Shown here in pieces: positions 26,254 to 36,314 of a stretch of 64,000 nucleotides of DNA (its first letter is position 1; each line of letters begins with the position of its first letter). The notes below the pieces were generated by a model that ran no database searches, was not told the origin of the DNA, and saw only the letters and a list, made by a program, of their open reading frames with translations. This DNA is from Hoylesella buccalis ATCC 35310. GTDB taxonomy: Bacteria; Bacteroidota; Bacteroidia; Bacteroidales; Bacteroidaceae. Position numbers and translations under genes: made by a program. The stretch covers positions 29,910 to 93,909 of the forward strand of contig NZ_ADEG01000062.1 in assembly GCF_000177075.1 (NCBI RefSeq), read 5' to 3'.

Positions 26254-27795
26254 CTACTTTGCCTCCAACGTTTGCTCTATTTTCTGTTCACGGTGATTGA
26301 TTCTAACCTCAATACCGAACTTGTCATGAATGTGTTCTGCCAAATGTTGCGCGCAATATACGCTGCGGTGTTGTCCGCCTGTGCAACCAAATGAGAATAT
26401 CAAACTGGTAAATCCCCGCTCAAGATATCGTGCCACGTGATGATCGGCCAGTTGGTAAACATTATCAAGGAAGACGAGTATCTCGCCATCATCTTCCAAG
26501 AAACGAATCACAGGCTCATCCAAACCCGTCAAATTCTTATAAGGTTCGTATCGTCCGGGGTTGTGAGTTGACCGACAATCAAACACATATCCGCCCCCAT
26601 TTCCTGTGGGATCTTCGGGAATACCTTTGTGATAAGAAAAACTGTTCACACGAACAATCAGCTCACCTCTATCATCATATTTGGAAAAAGTGGCGGGTCC
26701 ATCAACCGGATTGGCCTTAAATATATTGTTATCCGTAATCTTGAAGCCGTCAGTTCTTTTCACTTTTCGCTCCTCTTTGTTGGCAAATTGCGGCAATTCC
26801 GTCATCTCTTTGAGGATGCTCATCATGTATGGATAGGGAAAAACATGCTCGCCAAGCTTTATAAGTTCACGAAGATTCTGCATGGCTGCTGGAATAGATT
26901 GAATAAAATGCTTCTTCCGCTCGAAATATCCACGAAAGCCGTATGCGCCCAAGACCTGTAACGTGCGAAACAGCACAAAGAGATTCAATCGCTCAACGAA
27001 GTGTCTGCTCGATGGAACTTCCGTATATTGTTTCAAAGACTCATAATAAGCAGAAACCAAATCACGACGCAATTTAAAAGGATATTTAGCTGATGCCTGC
27101 CACAAGAAGGACGCCAAGTCATAATAGTATGGTCCTTTTCTGCCTCCTTGGTAGTCAATAAAATAGGGATTACCATCGTTGTCAAGCATCACATTGCGTG
27201 CTTGAAAATCGCGATACAAGAAACATTCTGCTGGCTCTGCCGTTAAATCTTTGGCAAACATACGAAAATTGGCCTCCAACATCAGCTCGTGGAAATCGAT
27301 TCCTGTCGCTTTCAGAAAGCAATACTTGAAGTAGTTCAGGTCAAACAACACGCTTTCTACATTGAATTCGGGTTGTGGATAACATTGTTGAAAGTCGAGT
27401 CCAACGGCTCCCCTCACTTGCATTTCGGGCAATGCTTGAAGCGTTTTGGTCAACAGCTGCTTTTCTTTTTGCGTGTATCTGCCGCCAGCATCACGGGCAC
27501 TTTTCAGCATATCAAACAACGAAGTATGTCCCAAATCGGTCTGAAGATACCTCAGTTCATCGTCACTAACAGCCAAAATCTGAGGAACGGGAAGCTGTTT
27601 GACCGTAAAATGCTCTGTTAAATAAATGAACGCATGATTCTCATCCCGACTGGTACCTATCACTGCGATCACCGATTGGCCTGATTTGTTGCCAAAACGA
27701 TAATAAACACGATTGCTGCCAGCCCCTTCCAACTTCTCTATAGTGGAAGGTTTCTCACCCGCCCATTGCGCATAAAGTTTTATAAGTTTCTCCAT
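26254..27795 (-). CDS. AmgK-like amino-sugar kinase fused to a RapZ C-terminal domain
   Basis: 513-residue two-domain protein. Residues about 1-350 are an aminoglycoside-phosphotransferase-fold kinase: 'EGAGSNRVYYRFGNKSGQSV', catalytic loop 'LYRDFQARNVML' (near 190, Asp and Asn in place; Tyr instead of the usual His before Arg-Asp) and 'YFIDYQGGRKGPYYYDLASF' (metal-binding Asp). Residues about 380-505 match the C-terminal domain of RapZ: 'VRVNSFSYHKGIP', 'YVFDCRSTHNPGRYEPYKNL', 'SLIFSFGCTGGQHRSVYCAQ'. In Escherichia coli that domain binds glucosamine-6-phosphate and small RNAs. The N-terminal P-loop domain of RapZ is absent, replaced by the kinase. I chose the ATG at 27795 because the longer frame (to 27972) encodes no family-like sequence. 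A candidate short RNA or leader lies upstream at 28.0-28.1 kb, and the MurU-like gene follows. Confidence 0.88.
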   Translation of the reverse strand: MEKLIKLYAQWAGEKPSTIEKLEGAGSNRVYYRFGNKSGQSVIAVIGTSRDENHAFIYLTEHFTVKQLPVPQILAVSDDELRYLQTDLGHTSLFDMLKSARDAGGRYTQKEKQLLTKTLQALPEMQVRGAVGLDFQQCYPQPEFNVESVLFDLNYFKYCFLKATGIDFHELMLEANFRMFAKDLTAEPAECFLYRDFQARNVMLDNDGNPYFIDYQGGRKGPYYYDLASFLWQASAKYPFKLRRDLVSAYYESLKQYTEVPSSRHFVERLNLFVLFRTLQVLGAYGFRGYFERKKHFIQSIPAAMQNLRELIKLGEHVFPYPYMMSILKEMTELPQFANKEERKVKRTDGFKITDNNIFKANPVDGPATFSKYDDRGELIVRVNSFSYHKGIPEDPTGNGGGYVFDCRSTHNPGRYEPYKNLTGLDEPVIRFLEDDGEILVFLDNVYQLADHHVARYLERGFTSLIFSFGCTGGQHRSVYCAQHLAEHIHDKFGIEVRINHREQKIEQTLEAK

Positions 27796-28001
27796 ATATT
27801 TCGATTCTTCTCCCCTTTGCTCCACGGGTTTACAGCACATTGAACCGTAACACGCTCGTTGATGAAAGGTGATATAGACAGAATGACAAGACAAAATTAA
27901 GCATTTTTTAGTGAAAAAACGGATGAACGGGCAGGAAAAGACAAATATATCCTCCCTCAACAACAGCCCCAAGCATGCGGAAAGGTCTGTCTAAAAAAAA
28001 G

Positions 28002-28118
28002 AATCGGATGTCATCCCGACATCCGATTTAAAAAAACAAACTACTTAAAAACTAATCTACTAAAACAAATCAAAAATATCTTATCTACTTAACACTTTAA
28101 TCAATATTTTCGTATTTA
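28002..28118 (-). ncRNA. Candidate small RNA or attenuated leader upstream of the kinase-RapZ gene
   Basis: A full promoter at 28124-28155 points leftward and a strong intrinsic terminator lies about 100 nt on: AATCGGATGTC (28002-28012) pairs with GACATCCGATT (28018-28028) around a 5-base loop, and the minus-strand transcript ends in eight U's (complement of 27993-28000). The roughly 115-nt transcript is A/U-rich with no plausible reading frame. It could be an independent small RNA, or a terminated leader of the kinase-RapZ gene whose ATG lies 207 nt further. It is distinct from groEL, which has its own terminator. Confidence 0.5.
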
Positions 28119-28123
28119 CGTTG

Positions 28124-28155
28124 CAAAGATATATGTTTTGGTTTTAATTTCAAAA
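28124..28155 (-). promoter_or_regulatory. Promoter of the candidate small RNA
   Basis: On the minus strand TTTTG (complement of 28151-28155), 19 bp, TATCTTTG (complement of 28124-28131). No protein start codon follows before the terminator. Confidence 0.65.
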
Positions 28156-28202
28156 TTTTTTGATATAAAATAACGCATTTTTTATACAATATGCATAAAA
28201 TA

Positions 28203-28240
28203 AGAGGGTGTGCCTACAAATAGACACACCCTCTCGTTTA
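28203..28240 (-). terminator. Intrinsic terminator after groEL
   Basis: GAGGGTGTG (28204-28212) pairs with CACACCCTC (28225-28233), extended by A-T pairs, 12-base loop, then TTATTTTAT on the minus strand. Confidence 0.75.
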
Positions 28241-28258
28241 TTTTAATCAAATTGATAT

Positions 28259-29902
<1,644 letters not shown>

Positions 29903-29953
29903 TTATATTGGTTCTATAGTATGTTAATCGTAAAAAATGCACCTGTGTGGTAC

Positions 29954-30223
29954 TTACTTGACCACAGCAAGAACATCGCTCTGACGCATAATCAAATAGG
30001 TGTCACCGTCAAATTCTAATTCCGTGCCACTATATTTTCCGTATAGCACCTCATCTCCTTCCTTGAGAACCATCTCTTCGTCTTTCGTACCGTTACCCAC
30101 GGCTACCACTTTACCATGCAATGGTTTTTCTTTTGCGGTGTCTGGAATAATGATTCCACCTACTTTCTCTTCTGCTGGTGCTGGAGCAACCAACACTCTG
30201 TCTGCTAATGGTTTAACTTTCAT
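29954..30223 (-). CDS. groES: Co-chaperonin GroES (10 kDa)
   Basis: 89-residue heptameric lid of the GroEL chamber. '[20 protein letters not shown]' is the N-terminal beta strand; '[20 protein letters not shown]' holds the mobile loop that docks on GroEL; and '[20 protein letters not shown]' is the roof hairpin. First gene of the groES-groEL operon. No CIRCE element (inverted TTAGCACTC) is found upstream; a cluster of other palindromes at 30345-30424 is the more likely control region. No exact TAnnTTTG box was found between the palindromes and the ATG. Confidence 0.97.
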   Translation of the reverse strand: MKVKPLADRVLVAPAPAEEKVGGIIIPDTAKEKPLHGKVVAVGNGTKDEEMVLKEGDEVLYGKYSGTELEFDGDTYLIMRQSDVLAVVK

Positions 30224-30344
30224 AATAATAATTTTTAAGTTCTTCTATATTCTATTCATGTATCTTGAGAGATGTTCAATATCTTCAGAACATCAAACTA
30301 CAAGACTCACCCTTTCCATGCGAAAAACGTGCCAACTCAGCCGC

Positions 30345-30424
30345 ATGTCATTTTTGTCAGTCTGCTGTCTGCCACTTTTGTCAGTCTGCTGCCTGTCAAA
30401 TCTGTTATTTGCCAAATTTGTCAG
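30345..30424. promoter_or_regulatory. Four operator-like palindromes upstream of groESL
   Basis: Four 16-bp sites of the form CTGNCA-N4-TGNCAG: 30345-30360 (ATGTCATTTTTGTCAG), 30369-30384 (CTGCCACTTTTGTCAG), 30393-30408 (CTGTCAAATCTGTTAT, degenerate right arm) and 30409-30424 (TTGCCAAATTTGTCAG). Start-to-start spacing is 24, 24 and 16 bp. The site lies 120-200 bp upstream of the groES start on the upstream side. I do not know a named regulator with this site. Confidence 0.55.
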
Positions 30425-30559
30425 TTGATGCGTTAACCCTTCCAGTGTTGATGACATATCTATATAAAGAAATGTTCATGCCCCATTTAGGTGGAATAGA
30501 AACAAGTGAACGATGAAGCATGAAGGTCGCACCTATTGTTGATATTTTTTATCAAATTT

Positions 30560-30945
30560 CGCCACTAAAACGGCACTTGTAAATCTTCAATCTAGAAAAA
30601 ATCAATAGGCCTGGAGGAAACATACAGGAGTTCATCGTGCAAGAAAAATGGCATTTTGGCGCAAAGTCAATGTGTTTGCCTCTCAAGATGCATCAGTTTA
30701 TCGGCCAATTCACATGACTTATCGATACAAAAGCATGCAAATAACACCTTTAGAGCATTGCTTTTGGCTTGAAAAATCGTACAAAATGGGCACAAAACAA
30801 GCCACAAAATCCATAACTCATTGTCCATCAACCATATCCAAAACCCGCTCATATTTGGCGTATTTGCGACGAGGTGTAAGGTCGTTGACAAATAAGCCAA
30901 GCATGAAGAGGTTGGTTGTCAAGAAAATTCACTTGCATGTATCAG
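30560..30945. repeat. Dispersed ~370-bp noncoding repeat, copy B
   Basis: Begins CACTAAAACGGCACTT (30563) and runs through the core TCTAGAAAAAATCAATAGGC (30591-30610), a foldback AAAAGCATGC...AGAGCATTGCTTTT (30730-30765), and a distal part ending TTGTCAAGAAAATT. Same orientation as copies A and C. With the palindromes above and the galE -7 box it makes up the gene-free stretch 30224-31070; no coding region is supported in it. Confidence 0.65.
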
Positions 30946-31021
30946 CGTGATTTTCATCTTGACAACAGATATTCTCTTTCGATTTTTTAGCACAACCAGC
31001 CTATGTTTCGGGATTTTTTTC

Positions 31022-31029
31022 TACCTTTG
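31022..31029 (+). promoter_or_regulatory. -7 element of galE
   Basis: TACCTTTG, exact TAnnTTTG, 41 bp before the galE ATG; no clear -33. Confidence 0.45.
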
Positions 31030-31070
31030 CAAGACACATATTTATAAACGACTCAAATTAAGCATTAGAG

Positions 31071-32108
31071 ATGAAACAGACGATTCTTGTCACTGGCGGA
31101 ACTGGCTTTATCGGTTCACATACAACCGTTGAACTACAACAGGCGGGCTACAACGTTGTTATTGTAGACAATCTTTCTAACTCAAAGATAGAGGTCCTTG
31201 ATGGCATCGAAAAAATTACAGGAATACGCCCCTGCTTTGAGAAGATAGACCTGTGCAATGAAGAAGAGACGGAAGCTGTTTTCAAAAAATATGACAACAT
31301 TGCCGGCATCATCCACTTCGCTGCCTCCAAGGCTGTTGGTGAGAGTGTGGAGAAGCCTTTGATGTATTACAGAAACAACATCACCTCTTTAATCAACTTG
31401 CTGGAGCTGATGCCCAAGTATCATGTCAAAGGAATCATCTTCTCGAGCAGTTGTACCGTCTACGGTCAGCCCACCAAGGAGAACCTCCCCGTGACGGAGG
31501 AAGCACCCATACAAAAGGCACTTTCGCCCTACGGCAACACCAAACAGATTAACGAAGAAATCATACAAGACTATATTCACAGCGGTGCAGCCATCAAGAG
31601 CATCATCTTGAGATACTTCAATCCCATTGGAGCGCATCCATCTGCCCTGATTGGCGAGTTGCCCAATGGCGTGCCAAACAATTTGATTCCATACGTTACG
31701 CAAACGGCCATGGGCATTCGCAAGCAGCTGACCATCTTCGGAAACGATTACGACACACCCGACGGAACGTGCATTCGCGACTATATCTATGTGGTAGATT
31801 TGGCCAAGGCACACGTCGCTGCCATGAGAAGGGTGTTGGAAGAAGATGCCGACCGCATGGAAATTTTCAACATCGGCACGGGAAGAGGCGAATCAACGCT
31901 TGAAATCGTTGAGGGATTTGAGAAAGCAACGGGGGTAAAACTCAATTGGAAGTTCGGCCCGCGGCGTGAAGGCGACATCGAAAAAGTATGGGGCAACGTG
32001 GACAAAGCCAACCAAGTGTTGGGTTGGAAGGCCGACACACCCATTGAGGACGTGCTGGCATCAGCCTGGAAATGGCAAGAGAAATTGCGTGAAGACGGAG
32101 TGATGTAA
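31071..32108 (+). CDS. galE: UDP-glucose 4-epimerase
   Basis: 345-residue extended short-chain dehydrogenase that interconverts UDP-glucose and UDP-galactose using bound NAD+. 'ILVTGGTGFIGSHTTVELQQ' is the Rossmann GxxGxxG; 'VVIVDNLSNS' follows; 'IIHFAASKAVGESVEKPLMY' is next; the catalytic Ser/Tyr/Lys are in 'FSSSCTVYG' and 'SPYGNTKQINEEI'. 'ILRYFNPIGAHPSALIGE' and 'TPDGTCIRDYIYVVDLA' are GalE hallmarks. Full-length, single gene. A loose hairpin (32165-32172 with 32196-32203, CAGCCAGT/ACTGGCTG) follows and may end the transcript. Confidence 0.95.
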   Translation: MKQTILVTGGTGFIGSHTTVELQQAGYNVVIVDNLSNSKIEVLDGIEKITGIRPCFEKIDLCNEEETEAVFKKYDNIAGIIHFAASKAVGESVEKPLMYYRNNITSLINLLELMPKYHVKGIIFSSSCTVYGQPTKENLPVTEEAPIQKALSPYGNTKQINEEIIQDYIHSGAAIKSIILRYFNPIGAHPSALIGELPNGVPNNLIPYVTQTAMGIRKQLTIFGNDYDTPDGTCIRDYIYVVDLAKAHVAAMRRVLEEDADRMEIFNIGTGRGESTLEIVEGFEKATGVKLNWKFGPRREGDIEKVWGNVDKANQVLGWKADTPIEDVLASAWKWQEKLREDGVM

Positions 32109-32282
32109 GCCCTTATCAACCCTTCGGGAGAAGGTACGAGGCAACATCTAACCCTGCAATCTATCAGCCAGTTATCCCATGTATGAAGCAGGATCACTGG
32201 CTGGTTATGTATAATTTTGTTAATATTGTTTAACAAAACACCTTTCAAGGAGTTGATATTTCGACAGATAAGCTTTTTATCG

Positions 32283-32290
32283 TAAATTTG
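32283..32290 (+). promoter_or_regulatory. -7 element of rpsP
   Basis: TAAATTTG, exact TAnnTTTG, 58 bp before the rpsP ATG. Confidence 0.45.
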
Positions 32291-32348
32291 CACCCGCTGT
32301 CACGAGTTGACGGCATTAATTCAAACCTAAAAATAATAAAACAAAAAA

Positions 32349-32909
32349 ATGGCAACAAAGATTAGATTGCAGCGCGGCGGTCGCAAAGGCTATGCTTTCT
32401 ATAGCATCGTAATCGCTGACTCAAGAGCACCACGAGATGGTAAATTTATTGAAAAGATTGGAACGTATAATCCCAATACGAATCCAGCAGCTGTAGATTT
32501 GAATTTTGACAGAGCTCTTTATTGGCTTGAGGTTGGCGCACAACCCACAGACACAGCTCGTAACATTCTCAAGCGCGAGGGTGTGTATCTCATGAAGCAC
32601 CTGCGTGGCGGTGTAAAGAAGGGAGCATTTGACGAGGCTGCTATGCAAAGCAAGTTCGACGCTTGGAAGCAAGACAAGGACAAAGGATTGCAAACAAGGG
32701 CTGAGATTGAAGCTCAGACTAAGAAGGATGCAGCAGCAAAAGAACTCGAAGCAGAAAAGAAGATTAATGCTGAAATAGCCAAGAAGGTAGCAGAGAAGAA
32801 GGCAGCCGCACAGGCTGAAGAAGCAAAAGCTGCTGCCGAAGAAGAGGCTGAGGCTACCACTGCTGAGGCAGAAGCTACTACAGAAGAGGCTCCTGCTGCT
32901 GCAGAATAA
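32349..32909 (+). CDS. rpsP: 30S ribosomal protein S16 with long C-terminal extension
   Basis: 186 residues; the first about 80 are the S16 core ('[20 protein letters not shown]', '[20 protein letters not shown]', '[20 protein letters not shown]'). The rest is a Bacteroidota-type extension that becomes almost pure Ala/Glu/Lys helix (about 115-186, probable single long helix or coiled coil). Typical S16 is about 80-90 residues. The tail's role is unknown. A perfect terminator hairpin follows. Confidence 0.95.
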   Translation: MATKIRLQRGGRKGYAFYSIVIADSRAPRDGKFIEKIGTYNPNTNPAAVDLNFDRALYWLEVGAQPTDTARNILKREGVYLMKHLRGGVKKGAFDEAAMQSKFDAWKQDKDKGLQTRAEIEAQTKKDAAAKELEAEKKINAEIAKKVAEKKAAAQAEEAKAAAEEEAEATTAEAEATTEEAPAAAE

Positions 32910-33031
32910 GACAGCAATTTTACGCAGACAGGTGAGGCTGACAGTCGGTTCAAGCGATACAAAAACGCAAGACGAATCACGCCTAACGGTTAACGTTGGT
33001 TTTGACTTACCTCACATGAAACATGTCTGTT

Positions 33032-33077
33032 AAACGATAATGAGTTCGGTGTTTCACCGAACTCATTGTCGTTTTTA
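33032..33077 (+). terminator. Intrinsic terminator after rpsP
   Basis: AAACGATAATGAGTTCGGTG (33032-33051) pairs with CACCGAACTCATTGTCGTTT (33055-33074), one mismatch, 3-base loop, then T's. The remaining sequence to the GNAT gene holds only that gene's -7 box. Confidence 0.85.
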
Positions 33078-33252
33078 TAGCCTCTGCCTACCCACTATAT
33101 AACTAAATGCACGAAATACACGCAGAGCGGATGGCATTTTTTCGGTATAGTAAAAAGATCTATTGAAGTCCTACCCTTGTTTTTTGTCGCCAAAAATCAT
33201 ATAAAAGTTCCAAAAAATGAGGTCTGTCAGTGCTATTGTTGCAAATATTTTG

Positions 33253-33260
33253 TATCTTTG
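33253..33260 (+). promoter_or_regulatory. -7 element of the GNAT gene
   Basis: TATCTTTG, exact -7 form. Transcription would start near 33266, downstream of an in-frame ATG at 33230, so the ATG at 33269 or 33272 is used with a very short leader. Confidence 0.5.
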
Positions 33261-33268
33261 TGTATTGT

Positions 33269-33799
33269 ATGATGGAAATCAAAGAGTTAAACAAAAATTC
33301 AAAGGATATCGAGCTTGTCAAGCAGTTGTACGTTGAGGCATTTCCAAAAGTTGAGCGAATACCCTTCGACGCATTGCTATTGTTACAAGAAAGAGCAGAT
33401 ATCAAATTCCTCGGATTTTATGATGAAAACGGCCAATTTAAGGGACTGACCTATACTTATCATCATGATGATTTGAGTTGGCTGTTTTATTTCGCGGTCA
33501 TGCCCAGTGAGCGAGGCAAAGGAATCGGTACGAAAATCCTCCAACGGTTATTAGAAAAGTATAAAGATGAGCGACTGATGATTGACATTGAAGACGTTGA
33601 TCAGCCCGCTGACAACAGCCTACAGCGTAAGAAACGATACGAGTTTTATAAGCGAATGGGCTTCGTTGACTACGGATTGCGTAAAACATGGCCTGGAATT
33701 ACCTACAACATCATGTCAAGTGGTGGACGTGTAACGTCGGATGAGTATGACAAAATCGTCAACGAATTCTGGGACTTACTGCAGCTAACCGGCGATTAA
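33269..33799 (+). CDS. GNAT-family N-acetyltransferase
   Basis: 176-residue acetyl-CoA-dependent acyltransferase. The CoA-binding motif A is visible as 'FAVMPSERGKGIGTKILQRL' (Gln/Arg-x-x-Gly-x-Gly/Ala form), preceded by strand 'GLTYTYHHDDLSWLFYFAVM' and followed by 'YEFYKRMGFVDYGLRKTWPG' (motif B). Start chosen at 33269 on promoter grounds ('MMEIKELNKNSKD'). Substrate not predictable. It converges on ettA with a shared terminator between. Confidence 0.87.
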   Translation: MMEIKELNKNSKDIELVKQLYVEAFPKVERIPFDALLLLQERADIKFLGFYDENGQFKGLTYTYHHDDLSWLFYFAVMPSERGKGIGTKILQRLLEKYKDERLMIDIEDVDQPADNSLQRKKRYEFYKRMGFVDYGLRKTWPGITYNIMSSGGRVTSDEYDKIVNEFWDLLQLTGD

Positions 33800-33828
33800 G
33801 CATGCCGGAAGATAAGTACTAAAAGAAA

Positions 33829-33868
33829 AAGCCACGATAACATCTCATGCAAGATGTTATCGTGGCTT
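33829..33868 (-). terminator. Strong terminator between the GNAT gene and ettA
   Basis: AAGCCACGATAACATCT (33829-33845) pairs perfectly with AGATGTTATCGTGGCTT (33852-33868), 6-base loop. On the minus strand it is followed by TTTTCTTTT, so it mainly serves ettA. Confidence 0.85.
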
Positions 33869-33886
33869 GTTGTATGGATAGAGATT

Positions 33887-35584
33887 TTAGTCTTCCATCA
33901 GCTTTCTGTATCGGCCCTTTTTAATTTCCTCATCCCCCAATCGGCGGGCCTTGTTGATTTCATATTCAGAATAAGTTCCTTCAAAGTAGAACACTTCACC
34001 ATCGCCTTCGAATGACAAAATGTGCGTACAGATACGGTCTAAGAACCATCGGTCATGACTGATGACTACCGCACAGCCTGCAAACGACTCCAAACCTTCT
34101 TCCAATGCACGGAGCGTATTTACGTCAATGTCATTGGTTGGCTCATCCAGCAATAGCACGTTTCCTTCTTGTTTCAGTGCCAAAGCCAGCTGCAAACGGT
34201 TGCGTTCGCCACCCGAAAGCACTGAACACATTTTATTTTGGTCGGTTCCAGAGAAGTTAAAACGCGACAAATAGGCACGAGCGTTAACGTCACGGCCACC
34301 CATTCGGAGAGTTTCATTACCCTGCGAAACCACTTCGTACACCGTCTTATTGGGGTCAATGTCCTTGTGTTGCTGGTCAACGTAAACCAGTTTCACGGTT
34401 TCACCCACCTCAAACGTACCGGCATCGGGCTGTTCCAATCCCATAATCAGACGGAAAAGCGTGGTCTTACCCGCTCCATTGGGACCGATAACACCTACGA
34501 TACCATTCGGCGGCAGCATGAAGTTGAGATCGTTGAACAACACTTTTTCGCCAAAAGCTTTTTTCACATGCTGCGCCTCAATTACCTTGTTACCCAATCG
34601 TGGGCCGTTAGGAATGAAGATTTCCAGTTTCTCTTCCCTGGTCTTCTGCTCCTCATTCAACATCTGCTCATAGGAGTTCAAACGAGCTTTACCTTTAGCT
34701 TGGCGAGCTTTTGGAGCCATGCGAACCCATTCAAGCTCACGTTCAAGCGTCTTACGTCGCTTCGATGCCGTCTTTTCTTCTTGATCCATGCGCTTGGTTT
34801 TCTGCTCCAACCAAGAGGAGTAGTTGCCTTTCCATGGAATGCCTTCTCCCCTATCCAGCTCAAGAATCCACTCACTGACATCGTCCAGGAAGTATCTGTC
34901 GTGCGTAACGGCAATCACCGTACCCTCGTATTGTTGCAAATGCTGCTCCAACCAGTCGATGCTTTCTGCGTCAAGGTGGTTGGTTGGCTCGTCCAGTAAC
35001 AAGACATCAGGCTTTTGCAGCAACAACTTACACAGTGCCACTCTACGCCGTTCGCCCCCAGAAAGATTGGTCACGGGCAGGTCACCCGCAGGACAACGCA
35101 GGGCTGCCATGGCCCTATCCAGTTTAGAATCCATGTTCCATGCATCTGTGGCATCGATGATATCTTGTATTTCAGCCTGCCGTTGCATCAGCTTGTCCAT
35201 CTTGTCAGGATCACTATAATACTCTTCCATGCCAAATTTGACATTGATTTCATCGTATTCTTTCAGTGCGTCATACACATGCTGCACGCCCTCTTGCACA
35301 TTTTGCTTCACTGTTTTATCTGCATCGAGGGGAGGATCCTGCGGAAGATAACCAACAGAGTAGCCAGGACTCCACACCACATCGCCTTGTGTGGGTTGTT
35401 CCAGCCCGGCAATAATCTTCATCAGTGTTGACTTACCCGCACCATTCAGACCTATGATGCCTATCTTCGCACCATAGAAGAATGACAGGTAAATGTCCTT
35501 GAGTACTTGTTTTTGGTTTTGTGGGATAATCTTTGAGACACCCACCATAGAGAAGATAACTTTCTTGTCGTCTACTGTTGCCAT
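33887..35584 (-). CDS. ettA: Energy-dependent translational throttle protein EttA (ABC-F)
   Basis: 565-residue cytosolic ABC-F ATPase that binds the ribosomal E site and tunes early elongation to the ATP/ADP level. Two ABC domains: Walker A 'GLNGAGKSTLMK' (near 44) and 'GPNGAGKTTLFR' (near 362); signatures 'LSGGERRRVALCKLL' and 'LSGGERNRLQLALAL'; Walker B 'DVLLLDEPTNHLDAESIDWL' and 'NVLLLDEPTNDIDVNTLRAL'. The arm insertion typical of EttA is present between strands of the first domain ('LQQYEGTVIAVTHDRYFL' follows it), and the linker is basic (about 255-320, 'KTKRMDQEEKTASKRRKTLE'). Length and motifs match EttA rather than other ABC-F proteins. Lies 82 bp downstream of ribE on the same strand. 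Confidence 0.93.
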   Translation of the reverse strand: MATVDDKKVIFSMVGVSKIIPQNQKQVLKDIYLSFFYGAKIGIIGLNGAGKSTLMKIIAGLEQPTQGDVVWSPGYSVGYLPQDPPLDADKTVKQNVQEGVQHVYDALKEYDEINVKFGMEEYYSDPDKMDKLMQRQAEIQDIIDATDAWNMDSKLDRAMAALRCPAGDLPVTNLSGGERRRVALCKLLLQKPDVLLLDEPTNHLDAESIDWLEQHLQQYEGTVIAVTHDRYFLDDVSEWILELDRGEGIPWKGNYSSWLEQKTKRMDQEEKTASKRRKTLERELEWVRMAPKARQAKGKARLNSYEQMLNEEQKTREEKLEIFIPNGPRLGNKVIEAQHVKKAFGEKVLFNDLNFMLPPNGIVGVIGPNGAGKTTLFRLIMGLEQPDAGTFEVGETVKLVYVDQQHKDIDPNKTVYEVVSQGNETLRMGGRDVNARAYLSRFNFSGTDQNKMCSVLSGGERNRLQLALALKQEGNVLLLDEPTNDIDVNTLRALEEGLESFAGCAVVISHDRWFLDRICTHILSFEGDGEVFYFEGTYSEYEINKARRLGDEEIKKGRYRKLMED

Positions 35585-35666
35585 TATATAAAATATGTAT
35601 TGAATGAAATATGCGATAAAAGCTGAACGCTTTTCTGTTGCTCATCCAAGATGAAAAGCCCCATGT

Positions 35667-36272
35667 TCACGCGTCGAAGTGAAGTAGGCGCGCCATGTAC
35701 TTGCCCAAGATGTCGAACTCGATGTTAATAACAGACCCAATCTTGATGTCACAGAAATTGGTATTCTCTCGGGTATAGGGAATGATAGCCACCTTAAAAC
35801 TGTTGTCCGTAGGCTCACATACGGTCAGCGAAACGCCGTTCACGGTGACACTACCCTTGTCAACAGTCATGTAACCACGCTTGGCCATCGTCTTGTCAAA
35901 TGGATATTCAAAGGTGAAATAGGTTGACCCATCGGCATCTTCCATGCCCACACACGTCGCTGTTCCGTCGACATGACCTTGCACGATGTGCCCATCCAGA
36001 CGTCCATTCATCAACATCGACCGCTCTACATTCACCCTGTCGCCCACTTTCAACAGCCCCAGGTTGCTTCTGATGAGGGTTTCCCTCATGGCTGTAACCG
36101 TGTAGGTGTCGTCAGTCAAACGAACTACCGTCAGACAAACACCATTGTGACTGATGCTTTGGTCAATCTTGAGATGATCTACAAACGAGCATTTGAAAGT
36201 GAAATCAATATTGTCTTGATCTCGATCGATGGCAACCAGTGTGGCCATTTCTTCTACGATTCCGGAAAACAT
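35667..36272 (-). CDS. ribE: Riboflavin synthase (alpha subunit)
   Basis: 201-residue trimeric enzyme that dismutates two 6,7-dimethyl-8-ribityllumazine molecules to riboflavin. Two lumazine-binding repeats: 'MFSGIVEEMATLVAIDRDQD' and 'ISHNGVCLTVVRL' in the first (about 1-95), 'LDGHIVQGHVDGTATCVG' and 'GSVTVNGVSLTVCEPTD' in the second (about 96-190). No other riboflavin gene is adjacent. Only 14 nt separate its ATG from an intrinsic terminator that ends a promoter-driven leader (36286-36527), and no further -7 box lies between, so expression probably depends on readthrough of that leader. Confidence 0.95.
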   Translation of the reverse strand: MFSGIVEEMATLVAIDRDQDNIDFTFKCSFVDHLKIDQSISHNGVCLTVVRLTDDTYTVTAMRETLIRSNLGLLKVGDRVNVERSMLMNGRLDGHIVQGHVDGTATCVGMEDADGSTYFTFEYPFDKTMAKRGYMTVDKGSVTVNGVSLTVCEPTDNSFKVAIIPYTRENTNFCDIKIGSVINIEFDILGKYMARLLHFDA

Positions 36273-36285
36273 AAGCTAAAGTGTA

Positions 36286-36314
36286 ATTAAAAAGGCAGGA
36301 ATGCACCTGCCTTT
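36286..36314 (-). terminator. Intrinsic terminator immediately before ribE
   Basis: AAAGGCAGG (36291-36299) pairs with CCTGCCTTT (36306-36314), 6-base loop; on the minus strand it continues as TTTTTAATT. It ends only 14 nt before the ribE start codon. Confidence 0.8.

Noticed and set aside
30224..30345. CIRCE/HrcA operator before groES
   Set aside because: No TTAGCACTC inverted repeat is present; a different palindrome set is found further upstream.
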